This document shows, one piece after another, positions 1 to 7,322 of a DNA stretch of 12,706 nt (positions are counted from its first letter, which is position 1; each line of letters begins with the position of its first letter). The stretch is taken from positions 1 to 12,706 of the forward strand of contig JAFLJZ010000232.1 of NCBI GenBank assembly GCA_022712775.1, written 5' to 3'. Below the pieces are notes generated by a model. The model did not search any database and was not told where the DNA came from. It saw only the letters and a program-made list of their open reading frames with translations. The position numbers and the translations under genes were made by a program. This DNA comes from Sulfurimonas sp. GTDB lineage: Bacteria > Campylobacterota > Campylobacteria > Campylobacterales > Sulfurimonadaceae.

Positions 1-1
1 T

Positions 2-436
2 AATCAACGCTTAGAGCAAGATTCAAGAAGTGCAAATAAAAATACTATTGATTTAATGATGACAATCTATAAAATTCAACATATTATATTTAAATCCGCT
101 GGATATACAGCCGTAACAAATGCTTCAAATAATAATGAAAAACTCAAATCAGACCACCATGCATGTGCTTTTGGAAAATGGTATGATACTGTTGCAGTTA
201 AACTTTTTGAAGGTAATAAAACTCTTGCTAAGATGGATGCTATACACGCTTCTTTTCATAAAGCAATTGCAAGGAATATTGTTTTTGTAGATGAGGGAAT
301 TAAATCATTGCACTCAAATAAAGCTACTGTTATCAAAAACTTTGAACAATCAGAAGCAGCAAGTCAAGAACTCTTTGCCTTAATGGATCAACTTGTTAAA
401 GAAACTGATGGAAATGTTGATTTAGAGAAACTCTAA
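2..436 (+). CDS. C-terminal part of a CZB-domain protein, probably a methyl-accepting chemotaxis protein (5' end outside window)
   Basis: The reading frame is open from the first bases of the window, so the gene begins upstream. The ATG at 56 is internal, preceded by 18 in-frame codons that look helical and hydrophilic. The visible part is a CZB (chemoreceptor zinc-binding) domain. Counting from the Met at 56, the usual 3-His/1-Cys zinc ligands are H9 (KIQHIIFK), C37 (HHACAFGKWY), and H64 and H68 (HASFHK). In this family CZB usually sits at the C-terminus of cytoplasmic chemoreceptors, where it tunes signalling through zinc binding and responds to oxidants such as hypochlorite. It also occurs on diguanylate cyclases. 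The receptor signalling hairpin would lie to the left of the window, so the chemoreceptor call is inference, while the CZB call is strong. The protein ends about 60 residues after the last ligand. No clear terminator follows. Confidence 0.85.
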   Translation, partial: NQRLEQDSRSANKNTIDLMMTIYKIQHIIFKSAGYTAVTNASNNNEKLKSDHHACAFGKWYDTVAVKLFEGNKTLAKMDAIHASFHKAIARNIVFVDEGIKSLHSNKATVIKNFEQSEAASQELFALMDQLVKETDGNVDLEKL

Positions 437-459
437 ACTTATATATATTATTCTTTTAG

Positions 460-465
460 TATAAT
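460..465 (+). promoter_or_regulatory. -10 element of the aminotransferase promoter
   Basis: A perfect TATAAT lies 29 bases before the ATG at 495, with an AT-rich tract (437-459) and no recognisable -35. That is the usual form of sigma-70 promoters in Campylobacterota. The inferred transcription start is near 472, giving a leader of about 23 bases. Confidence 0.6.
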
Positions 466-483
466 TACCCTATATTTTCACCT

Positions 484-489
484 AAAGGG
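484..489 (+). promoter_or_regulatory. Ribosome binding site of the aminotransferase gene
   Basis: AAAGGG ends 5 bases before the ATG at 495 and fixes that start. Its GGG forms part of a TACCCT/AGGGTA dyad (466-471 and 486-491). The left arm lies at or before the inferred transcription start, so an RNA hairpin hiding this site is unlikely. Confidence 0.6.
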
Positions 490-494
490 TATTT

Positions 495-1664
495 ATGCTT
501 ACAAAACGCGTTAACACACTATCTGAATCAATTACTATTGCTATTACTACATTAGCTCAAGAGTTAAAAGCTGAGGGAAAAGATATTCTTAGCTTTTCAG
601 CAGGAGAGCCAGATTTTGGTACACCTCAAGTTATTAAAGATGCAGCTATTGCAGCTATCAACAACGACTTTACAAAATACACTGCCGTTGATGGGGTACC
701 TGCACTAAGAGAAGCTATTGCAAATAAATTAAAGCGTGACAATGGCTTGACATATGCTACAAACCAAATAATGGTTAACAATGGTGCTAAGCACTCACTT
801 TTTAATCTTTTTTCTGCTGTTATTGAAGATGGAGCAGAAGTTATTATTCCTGCACCTTATTGGGTTACTTATCCTGAACTTGTAAACTACTGTGGTGGTA
901 AAGTTGTAGAGATTCAAACGCATGATACTGATGGCTTTAAAATCACACCTAAGCAATTAAAAGCGGCTATCACTGACAAAACAAGAATGTTAATCTTAAC
1001 TACTCCATCAAATCCTACTGGTTCTATTTATACAAAAGAGGAACTTACAGCACTTGGTAAGGTTCTTGAAGGAACAGATATTATAGTAGCATCTGATGAG
1101 ATGTACGAGAAACTTACATACAAAGGTACATTTACTTCATGTGCAGCTGTTAGTGAAGATATGTTCAAAAGAACAGTTACAATTAATGGTCTTTCTAAAT
1201 CAGTTGCAATGACGGGTTGGAGATTTGGTTATATGGCGGCGCATGATACTGAGCTTATTAAAGCTACTAAGAAGCTTCAATCGCAAAGCACATCAAATAT
1301 CAACTCTATCACTCAAATGGCTGCTATCGCTGGTCTTGATGGTTCTGCTGATGCAGATATCGCTATGATGAAAGAAGCTTTTATAAAACGTAGAGATGAA
1401 GCTGTAAAACTTATGAATGAAATAGATGGACTTAGTGTTTTAAAACCTGATGGTGCATTTTATCTGTTTGTAAATATTAAAGATGTAAGTAATGATTCTC
1501 TTACATTTGCTAAAGAGTTATTAGATAAAAAACTAGTCGCTGTTGTTCCAGGTGTAGCATTTGGTAGTGAGGGATACTTTAGACTTAGTTTTGCGACAGA
1601 TATTAATACTATTCGCGATGGGATTGCTAGAATTGCGGATTTTGTAAAAGAACTTAAAAAGTAG
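495..1664 (+). CDS. aspB: Pyridoxal-phosphate aspartate aminotransferase, class I/II fold
   Basis: This 389-residue cytoplasmic enzyme moves an amino group between aspartate and 2-oxoglutarate, linking oxaloacetate to the aspartate family of amino acids. The fold-type I motifs are complete: the AGEPDF substrate loop (36-41), PYWVTYPE (121-128) with the ring-stacking Trp123, SNPTG with Asn173, SDEMYE with Asp201 and Tyr204, NGLSKS with the Schiff-base Lys235, GWRFGY with Arg243, and RLSFA with the carboxylate-binding Arg363. Length and motifs fit the Bacillus AspB-like branch rather than the E. coli AspC branch. Some members of that branch also transaminate prephenate, and the sequence alone does not exclude this. 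The start at 495 is supported by AAAGGG at good spacing. The gene stands alone on the plus strand and converges with the ilv/lpxD operon. Confidence in the family is high, and in the exact substrate moderate. Confidence 0.93.
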   Translation: MLTKRVNTLSESITIAITTLAQELKAEGKDILSFSAGEPDFGTPQVIKDAAIAAINNDFTKYTAVDGVPALREAIANKLKRDNGLTYATNQIMVNNGAKHSLFNLFSAVIEDGAEVIIPAPYWVTYPELVNYCGGKVVEIQTHDTDGFKITPKQLKAAITDKTRMLILTTPSNPTGSIYTKEELTALGKVLEGTDIIVASDEMYEKLTYKGTFTSCAAVSEDMFKRTVTINGLSKSVAMTGWRFGYMAAHDTELIKATKKLQSQSTSNINSITQMAAIAGLDGSADADIAMMKEAFIKRRDEAVKLMNEIDGLSVLKPDGAFYLFVNIKDVSNDSLTFAKELLDKKLVAVVPGVAFGSEGYFRLSFATDINTIRDGIARIADFVKELKK

Positions 1665-1678
1665 GTTCTCCCTACTTT
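1658..1678 (+). terminator. Hairpin at the aminotransferase stop codon, possible terminator
   Basis: AAAGTAGG and CCTACTTT form an 8-bp perfect stem with a TTCTC loop, and the TAG stop (1662-1664) lies in the left arm. The T-run directly after is only three bases. A longer T7 run follows at 1703-1709, behind an A7 run. It is therefore a plausible but not classical intrinsic terminator, well placed between convergent genes. Confidence 0.45.
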
Positions 1679-1690
1679 AAAGCTTGACAG

Positions 1691-1742
1691 AAAAAAATTT
1701 AGTTTTTTTACCCTCAAGGGGCACCTAGTCTGCACTGCCCTT
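1691..1742 (-). terminator. Possible terminator region of the ilv/lpxD operon
   Basis: On the minus strand, AAGGGCA (1736-1742) can pair with TGCCCCTT (1716-1723) around the stop codon of the small gene, leaving one bulged G. A T7 run follows 18 bases later (1697-1691) and is also half of an A7/T7 inverted repeat (1691-1709). The gap between stem and T-run is too long for a textbook terminator, so this is a weak call supported mainly by the convergent layout. Confidence 0.3.
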
Positions 1743-1937
1743 TAGGTCTTGAAGAGCCTCAATAACTGCATCAAGATTATCCATCGGTAAATGAACTTTC
1801 CATTCTGGCTCTTCTGTATTACCAACTAAAGAGATACCGATACTTACAACACTATGACTATCTTTTCCATACGGTTCATCTATCTTAGTTACAGAAATAA
1901 CACCTTTCTTTGTTCCACTTAATGCGATTGTACTCAT
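1725..1937 (-). CDS. Small hypothetical protein (70 residues), last gene of the ilvB-ilvN-lpxD operon
   Basis: I do not recognise this protein. It is a 70-residue acidic polypeptide without signal peptide, membrane segment or cysteine. The N-terminal two thirds look like alternating beta strands (STIALSG, GVISVTKI, SVVSIGISLVG, WKVHLP). A short helix follows (NLDAVIEALQDLKG, 53-66), and the protein ends in GSAD. The gene is real on three grounds: a good AAGGAA ribosome site ends 7 bases before the ATG, codon use matches its neighbours, and it follows lpxD by 20 bases in the same direction, implying co-transcription. Position alone does not say whether it serves lipid A, amino-acid synthesis or neither. 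A beta-meander followed by a helix suggests a small binding or dimerising module, but that is a guess. Confidence 0.7.
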   Translation of the reverse strand: MSTIALSGTKKGVISVTKIDEPYGKDSHSVVSIGISLVGNTEEPEWKVHLPMDNLDAVIEALQDLKGSAD

Positions 1938-1957
1938 TTTAAATTCCTTTGTTTTAT

Positions 1958-2908
1958 CTATTTTAATAGTCTAGCGATTCTAACCTGAAGTTTTAGCCAT
2001 GTTCTTTGCTCTAATAATGGAAAACCACCATATGTTTTTCCACTTTCTTTAATACTTTTTGTGATTCCACTCCGTGCTGCGAACTGACTGAATGGAGCTA
2101 TTTCTAAATGACCAGCAAAAGCTGATTGCCCACCTACTACAACATTACGTCCAAGTTTTGTAGAACCTGCACTTCCTGATTGTGCTACAAAAACAGAGTA
2201 CTCACCAATCTCACAGTTATGTCCAATTTGAACAAGATTATCTATTCGAACACCTTTTTTAATCAAAGTACTACCAAAAACTGCTCTATCAACTGTTTTT
2301 GATCTTCCAATTTCCACATCATCTTCTATAACCACATTTCCATTTTGATAACTCTTCTTATGCTCACCATTTCTATTTGTCGCAAATCCAAATCCATCAC
2401 TTCCGCTAGTAGTATTTACAAGAATCCTACAGTCTTTACCAATTACACAATCTCTGTAAACTGTCACATTTGGATATATAATGGTGTTGTCACCAATAAC
2501 TGTATTTGTACCGATATATACATGGGCAAGAATCGTACAATTCTTACCAATCTTAGCACCATTAGCAATCTCTGCCTTAGAAGACACTCTACTACCCTCA
2601 CCTATCTCAGCGATAGGCCGTGTATCATCTTCAATCAAGGGAGCAAAGCTTTTAGATAATACTGCCATCTCCCAATATGGATTCTCAACAACAAGAGCTA
2701 CCGCACCATTGGGAACATACTCTTTTGTTTTTTCATCCACAATAATAACTGCAGCATTTGAAATAGAAATATCTTTAACATATTTTGCATTTGATATAAA
2801 AGACAACTCATCAGAAGTAGCATCTCTTAAAGCTTTCATTTTGCTTATTTCTTTATCTTCACCCTTAAACTCAGCACCGATAATCTTTGCAATTTCACTT
2901 AACTTCAT
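1958..2908 (-). CDS. lpxD: UDP-3-O-acylglucosamine N-acyltransferase LpxD
   Basis: LpxD adds the second 3-hydroxyacyl chain, from acyl-ACP, to the 2-amino group of UDP-3-O-acyl-glucosamine, the third step of lipid A synthesis in the cytoplasm. The 316-residue protein has the expected parts: an N-terminal uridine-binding domain (about 1-95, with DELSFISNAKYV), a left-handed beta-helix of hexapeptide repeats (about 100-275), and a C-terminal helical tail. The catalytic His is H230 in QIGHNCEIG, matching E. coli H239. A second conserved His is H267 in AGHLEI, and the family's GSDGFGF loop is at 169-175. One turn reads GRSKTVDRA where most family members read GANTTIDRG, a local divergence. The start is supported by a GAGAG ribosome site inside the end of ilvN, whose stop is 1 base away, so translation is probably coupled. 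Somewhat shorter than the E. coli protein (341). Confidence 0.95.
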   Translation of the reverse strand: MKLSEIAKIIGAEFKGEDKEISKMKALRDATSDELSFISNAKYVKDISISNAAVIIVDEKTKEYVPNGAVALVVENPYWEMAVLSKSFAPLIEDDTRPIAEIGEGSRVSSKAEIANGAKIGKNCTILAHVYIGTNTVIGDNTIIYPNVTVYRDCVIGKDCRILVNTTSGSDGFGFATNRNGEHKKSYQNGNVVIEDDVEIGRSKTVDRAVFGSTLIKKGVRIDNLVQIGHNCEIGEYSVFVAQSGSAGSTKLGRNVVVGGQSAFAGHLEIAPFSQFAARSGITKSIKESGKTYGGFPLLEQRTWLKLQVRIARLLK

Positions 2909-2909
2909 A

Positions 2910-3395
2910 CTATCTCTCTAAAGCTACAGCGCCACTTCTAACTATCTCTTTAGGATGGTAGCGCTTAATAGCTTTTAAGAAGTTTTCAACTCTATAAGGT
3001 TCATCCGCAACCATTACTATAATAACATTCTCACTAGAATTTACTATTTTTCCATTATAAGCATTACATAAAGTACTTATATCACTAATATTTTCAGTAA
3101 TTGGAAACTTTACTAGCGCCATCTCTTTTTCAACCATATCTGCATGCTCATACACACGAAGAACGGGAAGAAGCTTATGAAGTTGTTTTGTAATCTGCTC
3201 AATTACACGAATAGAACCAGCGGTAACTATAGTTAAACGAGAATACTTGGAATCAGGAATTGGAGCCACTGTAAGTGATGTAATATTATATCCACGACCA
3301 GAGAAAAGGTTTGTTATACGAGAAAGTACACTTGCCTCATTTACTACAATAACTGAAACTATTCTTCTTTCACTATTATCAGTATTTGCAGTCAT
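2910..3395 (-). CDS. ilvN: Acetolactate synthase small (regulatory) subunit
   Basis: This 161-residue subunit binds the IlvB catalytic subunit, stimulates it and gives feedback inhibition by valine. An ACT domain spans about 11-85 (RRIVSVIVVNE, LFSGRGYNITSLTVAP) and the small-subunit C-terminal domain about 86-158 (EKEMALVKFP, VRSGAVAL). It is the IlvH/IlvN long form. The asparagines matching E. coli IlvH Asn11 and Asn29 are kept (Asn19, Asn37), but the effector-loop glycine that corresponds to E. coli Gly14 is Ser22 here. The start shares one base with the ilvB stop (TAATG at 3397-3393) and is preceded by AAGGAG within ilvB, which indicates translational coupling and near-equal production. 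Annotated as ilvH in many relatives. Confidence 0.95.
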   Translation of the reverse strand: MTANTDNSERRIVSVIVVNEASVLSRITNLFSGRGYNITSLTVAPIPDSKYSRLTIVTAGSIRVIEQITKQLHKLLPVLRVYEHADMVEKEMALVKFPITENISDISTLCNAYNGKIVNSSENVIIVMVADEPYRVENFLKAIKRYHPKEIVRSGAVALER

Positions 3396-5092
3396 TATTT
3401 TGTCTCCTTTTTTTCTAATAACATCATGTTAAATAAACTACCACCTGATGGTACCATTGGCATAACATTTTCCATTCTATGTACAATTACTTCTATAAAG
3501 GCAACTATATTTTTCTCAACCGCATCTTTAAGTGCTGCATCAAATTCTTCTTTTGTATTTACTCGATACCCTATTCCACCAAAAGCTTCTGCAAGTTTTA
3601 CAAAGTCTGGTTGAACAGATAAATCTGTTTCACTATGGCGTTTATCATAAAAAAGTGTTTGCCACTGACGAACCATACCAAGGAAATTATTATTTAAAAT
3701 AATGTTGATTACTGGAATTTTTTTCTCTACTGCTGTCATTAATTCTTGACAGTTCATAAGAATCGAGCCATCACCTGTAAAGTTGATACTTGTTTTTTCT
3801 GGAGATGCCGCTTTAACACCAATAGCCGCTGGAAAACCAAAGCCCATCGTTCCAAGTCCACCAGAAGAGATAAACTGACGAGGACGAGAAAATGGGTAAA
3901 ACTGTGCTGACCACATTTGATGCTGTCCAACATCTGTAGAGATATTAGCACTATCACCTAAGAGTTCACCTACACGCTTTACAACCCATTGAGGTTTAAG
4001 TCTCTCAGAATCTTCATGAAAAGTCAAAGGATGTAACTCAGCGAAGTTACTAATCGTATCTCTCCATGTTTCATACTTCTCGCTACGAATTTTTGATACA
4101 TCAGCTAACATATCTTGAACAACAAGCTTTACATCACCAACAATTGGATAATCTGCATTTACAAGTTTAGAAATTGAAGCTGGATCAATATCTACATGGA
4201 TAACATCAGCATTTTTTGCAAACTCTGAAAGCTTACCAGTTACACGGTCATCAAATCGTACACCAAGACCAATAACTAAGTCGGTCTCACTCATAGCCAT
4301 ATTTGATGCGTAAGAACCGTGCATACCAAGCATTCCAATTAGAAGTGCATCATCGTGTGAAAGCACACCTCTAGCCATAAATGTTTCAACTGCAGGAATT
4401 CCAGTTTTATGGATTAGTTCTCGAACTTCATCTGAAGCGTTTGCATTGATGATTCCACCACCAAGGTAAAATAGTGGTCTTTTTGCTTTAGCAATTGCTT
4501 CTATCGCCTTTTTAATCTGACGAGGATTACCTTTTGTATGAGGCTTATACGTTTCTAGTTGAAGTTTCACATCATAATCAAACTCTGCAATTTGTGCTGT
4601 AACATCTTTTGGAATATCAACATGAACAGGACCTGGACGACCAGTTCGAGCTATATAAAAAGCCTCTTTAAGTACACGAGGTAAATCTGCTGCGTCTGTT
4701 ACAAGGTAATTATGCTTTGTACAAGGACGAGAGATTCCAACCGCGTCAATTTCTTGAAAACCATCTGTTCCAATAAGGCTCATAGGAACCTGCCCAGAGA
4801 TAACAACTAAGGGGATTGAATCCATATATGCATCTGCTAAACCGGTCACTGCATTTGTAAAACCAGGTCCAGAAGTAATCATAGCTACACCAACTTTTCC
4901 ACTTGCTTTTGAGTATCCCTCAGCAGCATGAATTGATGCTTGTTCGTGACGATTTAAAATATGCTGAAATCCATCTTGCTTATATATTTCGTCATAGACA
5001 TTCATAATCGCTCCACCTGGGTAACCAAAAACTGTGTCAACACCCTCTGCGATTAAAGCTTCAATGACCATCTGTGCACCGCTCATTTGCAT
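3395..5092 (-). CDS. ilvB: Acetolactate synthase large (catalytic) subunit
   Basis: A thiamine-diphosphate enzyme that joins two pyruvates to 2-acetolactate (valine, leucine) or pyruvate and 2-oxobutanoate to 2-aceto-2-hydroxybutanoate (isoleucine). The 565-residue length is typical. The PYR domain has the catalytic Glu50 in NRHEQAS and the SGPGFTN loop (74-80). The central FAD-binding domain follows (about 190-325, with GGGIINA and GVRFDDRVTGK). The PP domain carries the ThDP/magnesium motif, opening with GDGS (440-443) and closing with LNNN (466-469), and the MVRQWQ substrate segment (473-478). The chosen ATG has AGGAGA 5 bases upstream, and a second Met two codons later is less well placed. 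It heads ilvB-ilvN-lpxD-small ORF from its own promoter, about 100 bases after the WD40 gene. The leader is too short for an attenuation peptide. Confidence 0.97.
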   Translation of the reverse strand: MQMSGAQMVIEALIAEGVDTVFGYPGGAIMNVYDEIYKQDGFQHILNRHEQASIHAAEGYSKASGKVGVAMITSGPGFTNAVTGLADAYMDSIPLVVISGQVPMSLIGTDGFQEIDAVGISRPCTKHNYLVTDAADLPRVLKEAFYIARTGRPGPVHVDIPKDVTAQIAEFDYDVKLQLETYKPHTKGNPRQIKKAIEAIAKAKRPLFYLGGGIINANASDEVRELIHKTGIPAVETFMARGVLSHDDALLIGMLGMHGSYASNMAMSETDLVIGLGVRFDDRVTGKLSEFAKNADVIHVDIDPASISKLVNADYPIVGDVKLVVQDMLADVSKIRSEKYETWRDTISNFAELHPLTFHEDSERLKPQWVVKRVGELLGDSANISTDVGQHQMWSAQFYPFSRPRQFISSGGLGTMGFGFPAAIGVKAASPEKTSINFTGDGSILMNCQELMTAVEKKIPVINIILNNNFLGMVRQWQTLFYDKRHSETDLSVQPDFVKLAEAFGGIGYRVNTKEEFDAALKDAVEKNIVAFIEVIVHRMENVMPMVPSGGSLFNMMLLEKKETK

Positions 5093-5097
5093 ATAAG

Positions 5098-5103
5098 TCT
5101 CCT
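5098..5103 (-). promoter_or_regulatory. Ribosome binding site of ilvB
   Basis: On the minus strand AGGAGA lies 5 bases before the ATG at 5092. It decides for this start over the in-frame Met two codons downstream. Confidence 0.65.
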
Positions 5104-5132
5104 ATAAAAATTGTAATTTTAAAAATTAGATG

Positions 5133-5138
5133 ATTATA
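5133..5138 (-). promoter_or_regulatory. -10 element of the ilvB-ilvN-lpxD operon promoter
   Basis: A perfect TATAAT on the minus strand lies about 40 bases before the ilvB ATG, with AT-rich upstream sequence and no clear -35. The inferred start of transcription is near 5126, giving a leader of roughly 34 bases. That leader holds no leader peptide, only weak A/T stems. Confidence 0.6.
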
Positions 5139-5192
5139 CTTTAGTGGAGCTATATTTTAGGTTAAAAGGGAATGTAAGTTAACGGATAAACT

Positions 5193-7319
5193 CTAATCTA
5201 AGATTGAGTCTATAATCATAGAAGGTCTCCACATACTTAACGAGCCCTTTGTAAGAAGTTCAAGGTTTAATTTTGAAGATGGAAATTTGGCTTTAAAAAT
5301 TTCATAAAAAGAAAGGATTTGGTCTTGTAAACCAAAGTTTAAAATATAGTTTTTAATACCATTTTCTATAACAGCCTGGTCTTTTTTTGCCTTTATCGCA
5401 AGTTCGAGCTGAATCATATAACACCATCCAAATACACTTCCTAAAGACATATATTTTGAATTTATTGTCATGTATTCTTTGAGTGCTTTTTCTATACCTC
5501 GAACATCTCCTTCAACCGCATAACCATTAGCAATGCTTAGATCCTTATTCCATTGTTCTTGTAAAATTTTTCCATCTTCAGTTTCTTGAAGATCATCCGA
5601 GTGGTCTAGCATATTGTAAGCAGCAATAATGTCTTCATCTTTAAGTGCTTTAAAGAATTTTTGTTTTGATTCTATATCTACCATTAATTCTTTAACCTCT
5701 GTACTAAAATCAGGAAAATCAGTTAGTATTCTAAGCATTTTTATCGCGGCATGTGTATCTCCAGCATTAATAAACTCTTGGGACTTCATATATAAAGTAT
5801 CTCCATAATTCATAATCGTCATATACTCTGGAAATTCTTTTAAAAAGGGGTGTAGTTTTGTATATTCAAAGGCTATTTTAAAATCTTTTTGACCAAGAGC
5901 TACTCGAAATCTTTTATATACTTCACCTTGTGTAAGTAACTCTTGCATCAGTTTAGTTTTATCACTAATACCTCTATATGGAGCGAGAACTTCTCTTGCT
6001 TTTTCTCCTCCTTTGGGGTCTATTGAATATTTTTGTGCAAGAGCAAATGCTTTTTTCCATCGCGCTTCTAAGGATTTAAATATTGCTGATTCTTTGTACA
6101 TAGGATGTTTATTTGCTAGACTATATGCTAAAACTATTTTTCCCTCTTTTGCAAGAAGCACAAACTTATCATATTCTTCATATTCACTCATAACCTGCTG
6201 AATAATTCTATTTTTCTCTGGTATATTTTTAAATTGGGTAAATAAAGCAATTGCCATTTTTTTATCGCTTTTTTGCAGACATAAAATAGATTTTTTAAGT
6301 GTATTTTCCCAAAGATTCGATACTAATTTATAAATTTTTGTATATGCTAAAAGTGGATTTACTTCTGTATATGAATGAATATTAGCGTACTTTTTTTCTT
6401 TAAGTAAGGTTTTAAGACGATCCTCACCTTCATAAATATTATAATACAATAAATTACCATCTTCGCATGAAACTATGAGATATTTTTTTTCTTCATCAAA
6501 AATAAGAGAAGTGATACTTGATTTTAACTTGATATACATACGGGATAATTGTTCATATGTTTTTAAATCATATACGATAATATATCCAAGTGCTGTACCT
6601 AAAAAAAGAAACTGATCATTCTCTGCCGTAGTAACTTGTGTAACATCATCATGAATGCCTTCTAGCCGTTCAATAACCTTTGCACTATATATATTCCAAA
6701 TAATACCATTTGCATTTTTATCTACACTGAAAAGTTTATTTTGACCGATAAATGCCATTTTCATAACTGGTGCAGCATGCGCTTTTAGTTTATGTTTAGG
6801 CGTCATCATCGAAAGATGGAAGATTGATATTTTTCTATCGTATGAGCATGTAGCAACCCAGTTTTCATTTGAACTAAATACTATGTCATTTACTGTATCA
6901 ACATGAACAGGAAGTGTAAATGCAAGTTTACCACTCTTTATATCTATAGCAAAAGTTTTTCCATCATCACCACAAGAAAACATATATTTATTTCCATTGT
7001 CAATTCCAACGCAAGAAACTTCACCATGATGTCTATCGACTTTTGTTATCGCTTTTTTTGTTTTAGCATCGTATAATCTCGATTCTTTACAATCAGAACT
7101 TAAGCTTGAAAATACAGCACCATCAGAAGAAAAGGCTACAACATCAGTTTTATATCTTAGATGTTTGATATTTACCTTAAAACCATCTAGTAATTCTAAG
7201 CTATCTTTATTTAAAAATCGAATGGTAGTTTTTGCATCTACTACAAGTAAACTTCCATCATCAAGAATTTTTGTAAGAACTATAGGTTCTTTAAAGTTTT
7301 TGCTTTTTACTACATCCAT
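5193..7319 (-). CDS. WD40 beta-propeller protein with C-terminal ~84-residue helical repeats
   Basis: This 708-residue protein has no signal peptide or membrane span, so it is probably cytoplasmic. Residues about 12-306 form what looks like a full seven-blade WD40 propeller. The blades start near 12, 49, 95, 138, 179, 221 and 263. Several have the GH-like opening and the WD-like close (HHGEVSCVGI, HVDTVNDIVF, KAHAAPVMKM, NGIIWNIYS, GYIIVYDLKT). Residues about 345-690 are all helical and contain tandem units of 84-85 residues with anchor segments at 385-431, 470-516 and 554-600, plus part-units at each end. This resembles TPR/Sel1-type scaffolds. Such propeller-plus-solenoid proteins usually hold complexes together, and no enzymatic motif is visible. 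Its start lies 3 bases after the ilvA stop with AAGGGG inside the end of ilvA, so it is co-translated with ilvA. I know no function for it. Confidence 0.85.
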   Translation of the reverse strand: MDVVKSKNFKEPIVLTKILDDGSLLVVDAKTTIRFLNKDSLELLDGFKVNIKHLRYKTDVVAFSSDGAVFSSLSSDCKESRLYDAKTKKAITKVDRHHGEVSCVGIDNGNKYMFSCGDDGKTFAIDIKSGKLAFTLPVHVDTVNDIVFSSNENWVATCSYDRKISIFHLSMMTPKHKLKAHAAPVMKMAFIGQNKLFSVDKNANGIIWNIYSAKVIERLEGIHDDVTQVTTAENDQFLFLGTALGYIIVYDLKTYEQLSRMYIKLKSSITSLIFDEEKKYLIVSCEDGNLLYYNIYEGEDRLKTLLKEKKYANIHSYTEVNPLLAYTKIYKLVSNLWENTLKKSILCLQKSDKKMAIALFTQFKNIPEKNRIIQQVMSEYEEYDKFVLLAKEGKIVLAYSLANKHPMYKESAIFKSLEARWKKAFALAQKYSIDPKGGEKAREVLAPYRGISDKTKLMQELLTQGEVYKRFRVALGQKDFKIAFEYTKLHPFLKEFPEYMTIMNYGDTLYMKSQEFINAGDTHAAIKMLRILTDFPDFSTEVKELMVDIESKQKFFKALKDEDIIAAYNMLDHSDDLQETEDGKILQEQWNKDLSIANGYAVEGDVRGIEKALKEYMTINSKYMSLGSVFGWCYMIQLELAIKAKKDQAVIENGIKNYILNFGLQDQILSFYEIFKAKFPSSKLNLELLTKGSLSMWRPSMIIDSILD

Positions 7320-7322
7320 GTT

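Noticed and set aside
56..58. ATG at 56 as start of the CZB protein
   Set aside because: The frame is open upstream to the window edge, and a bare CZB domain beginning just before its first ligand is unlikely. The gene is cut by the window.
466..491. RNA hairpin hiding the aminotransferase ribosome site
   Set aside because: The TATAAT at 460-465 puts transcription start near 472, so the left arm is not in the RNA.
1460..1735. Minus-strand open frame of 91 codons over the aminotransferase end
   Set aside because: It overlaps a certain gene, and the translation is a low-complexity Ser/Leu-rich shadow without a ribosome site.
2481..2921. Long plus-strand open frame (146 codons) opposite lpxD
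   Set aside because: It is antisense to a certain gene with full family motifs, lacks a convincing ribosome site and shows no recognisable domain. Repetitive hexapeptide coding often leaves the opposite strand open.
5107..5127. Alternating AATTTT / AAAATT / AATTTT segments in the ilvB leader, which could form mutually exclusive hairpins like an attenuator
   Set aside because: The stems are six A/T pairs only, too weak to act. There is no leader peptide or GC-rich terminator, and such patterns are common in AT-rich leaders.
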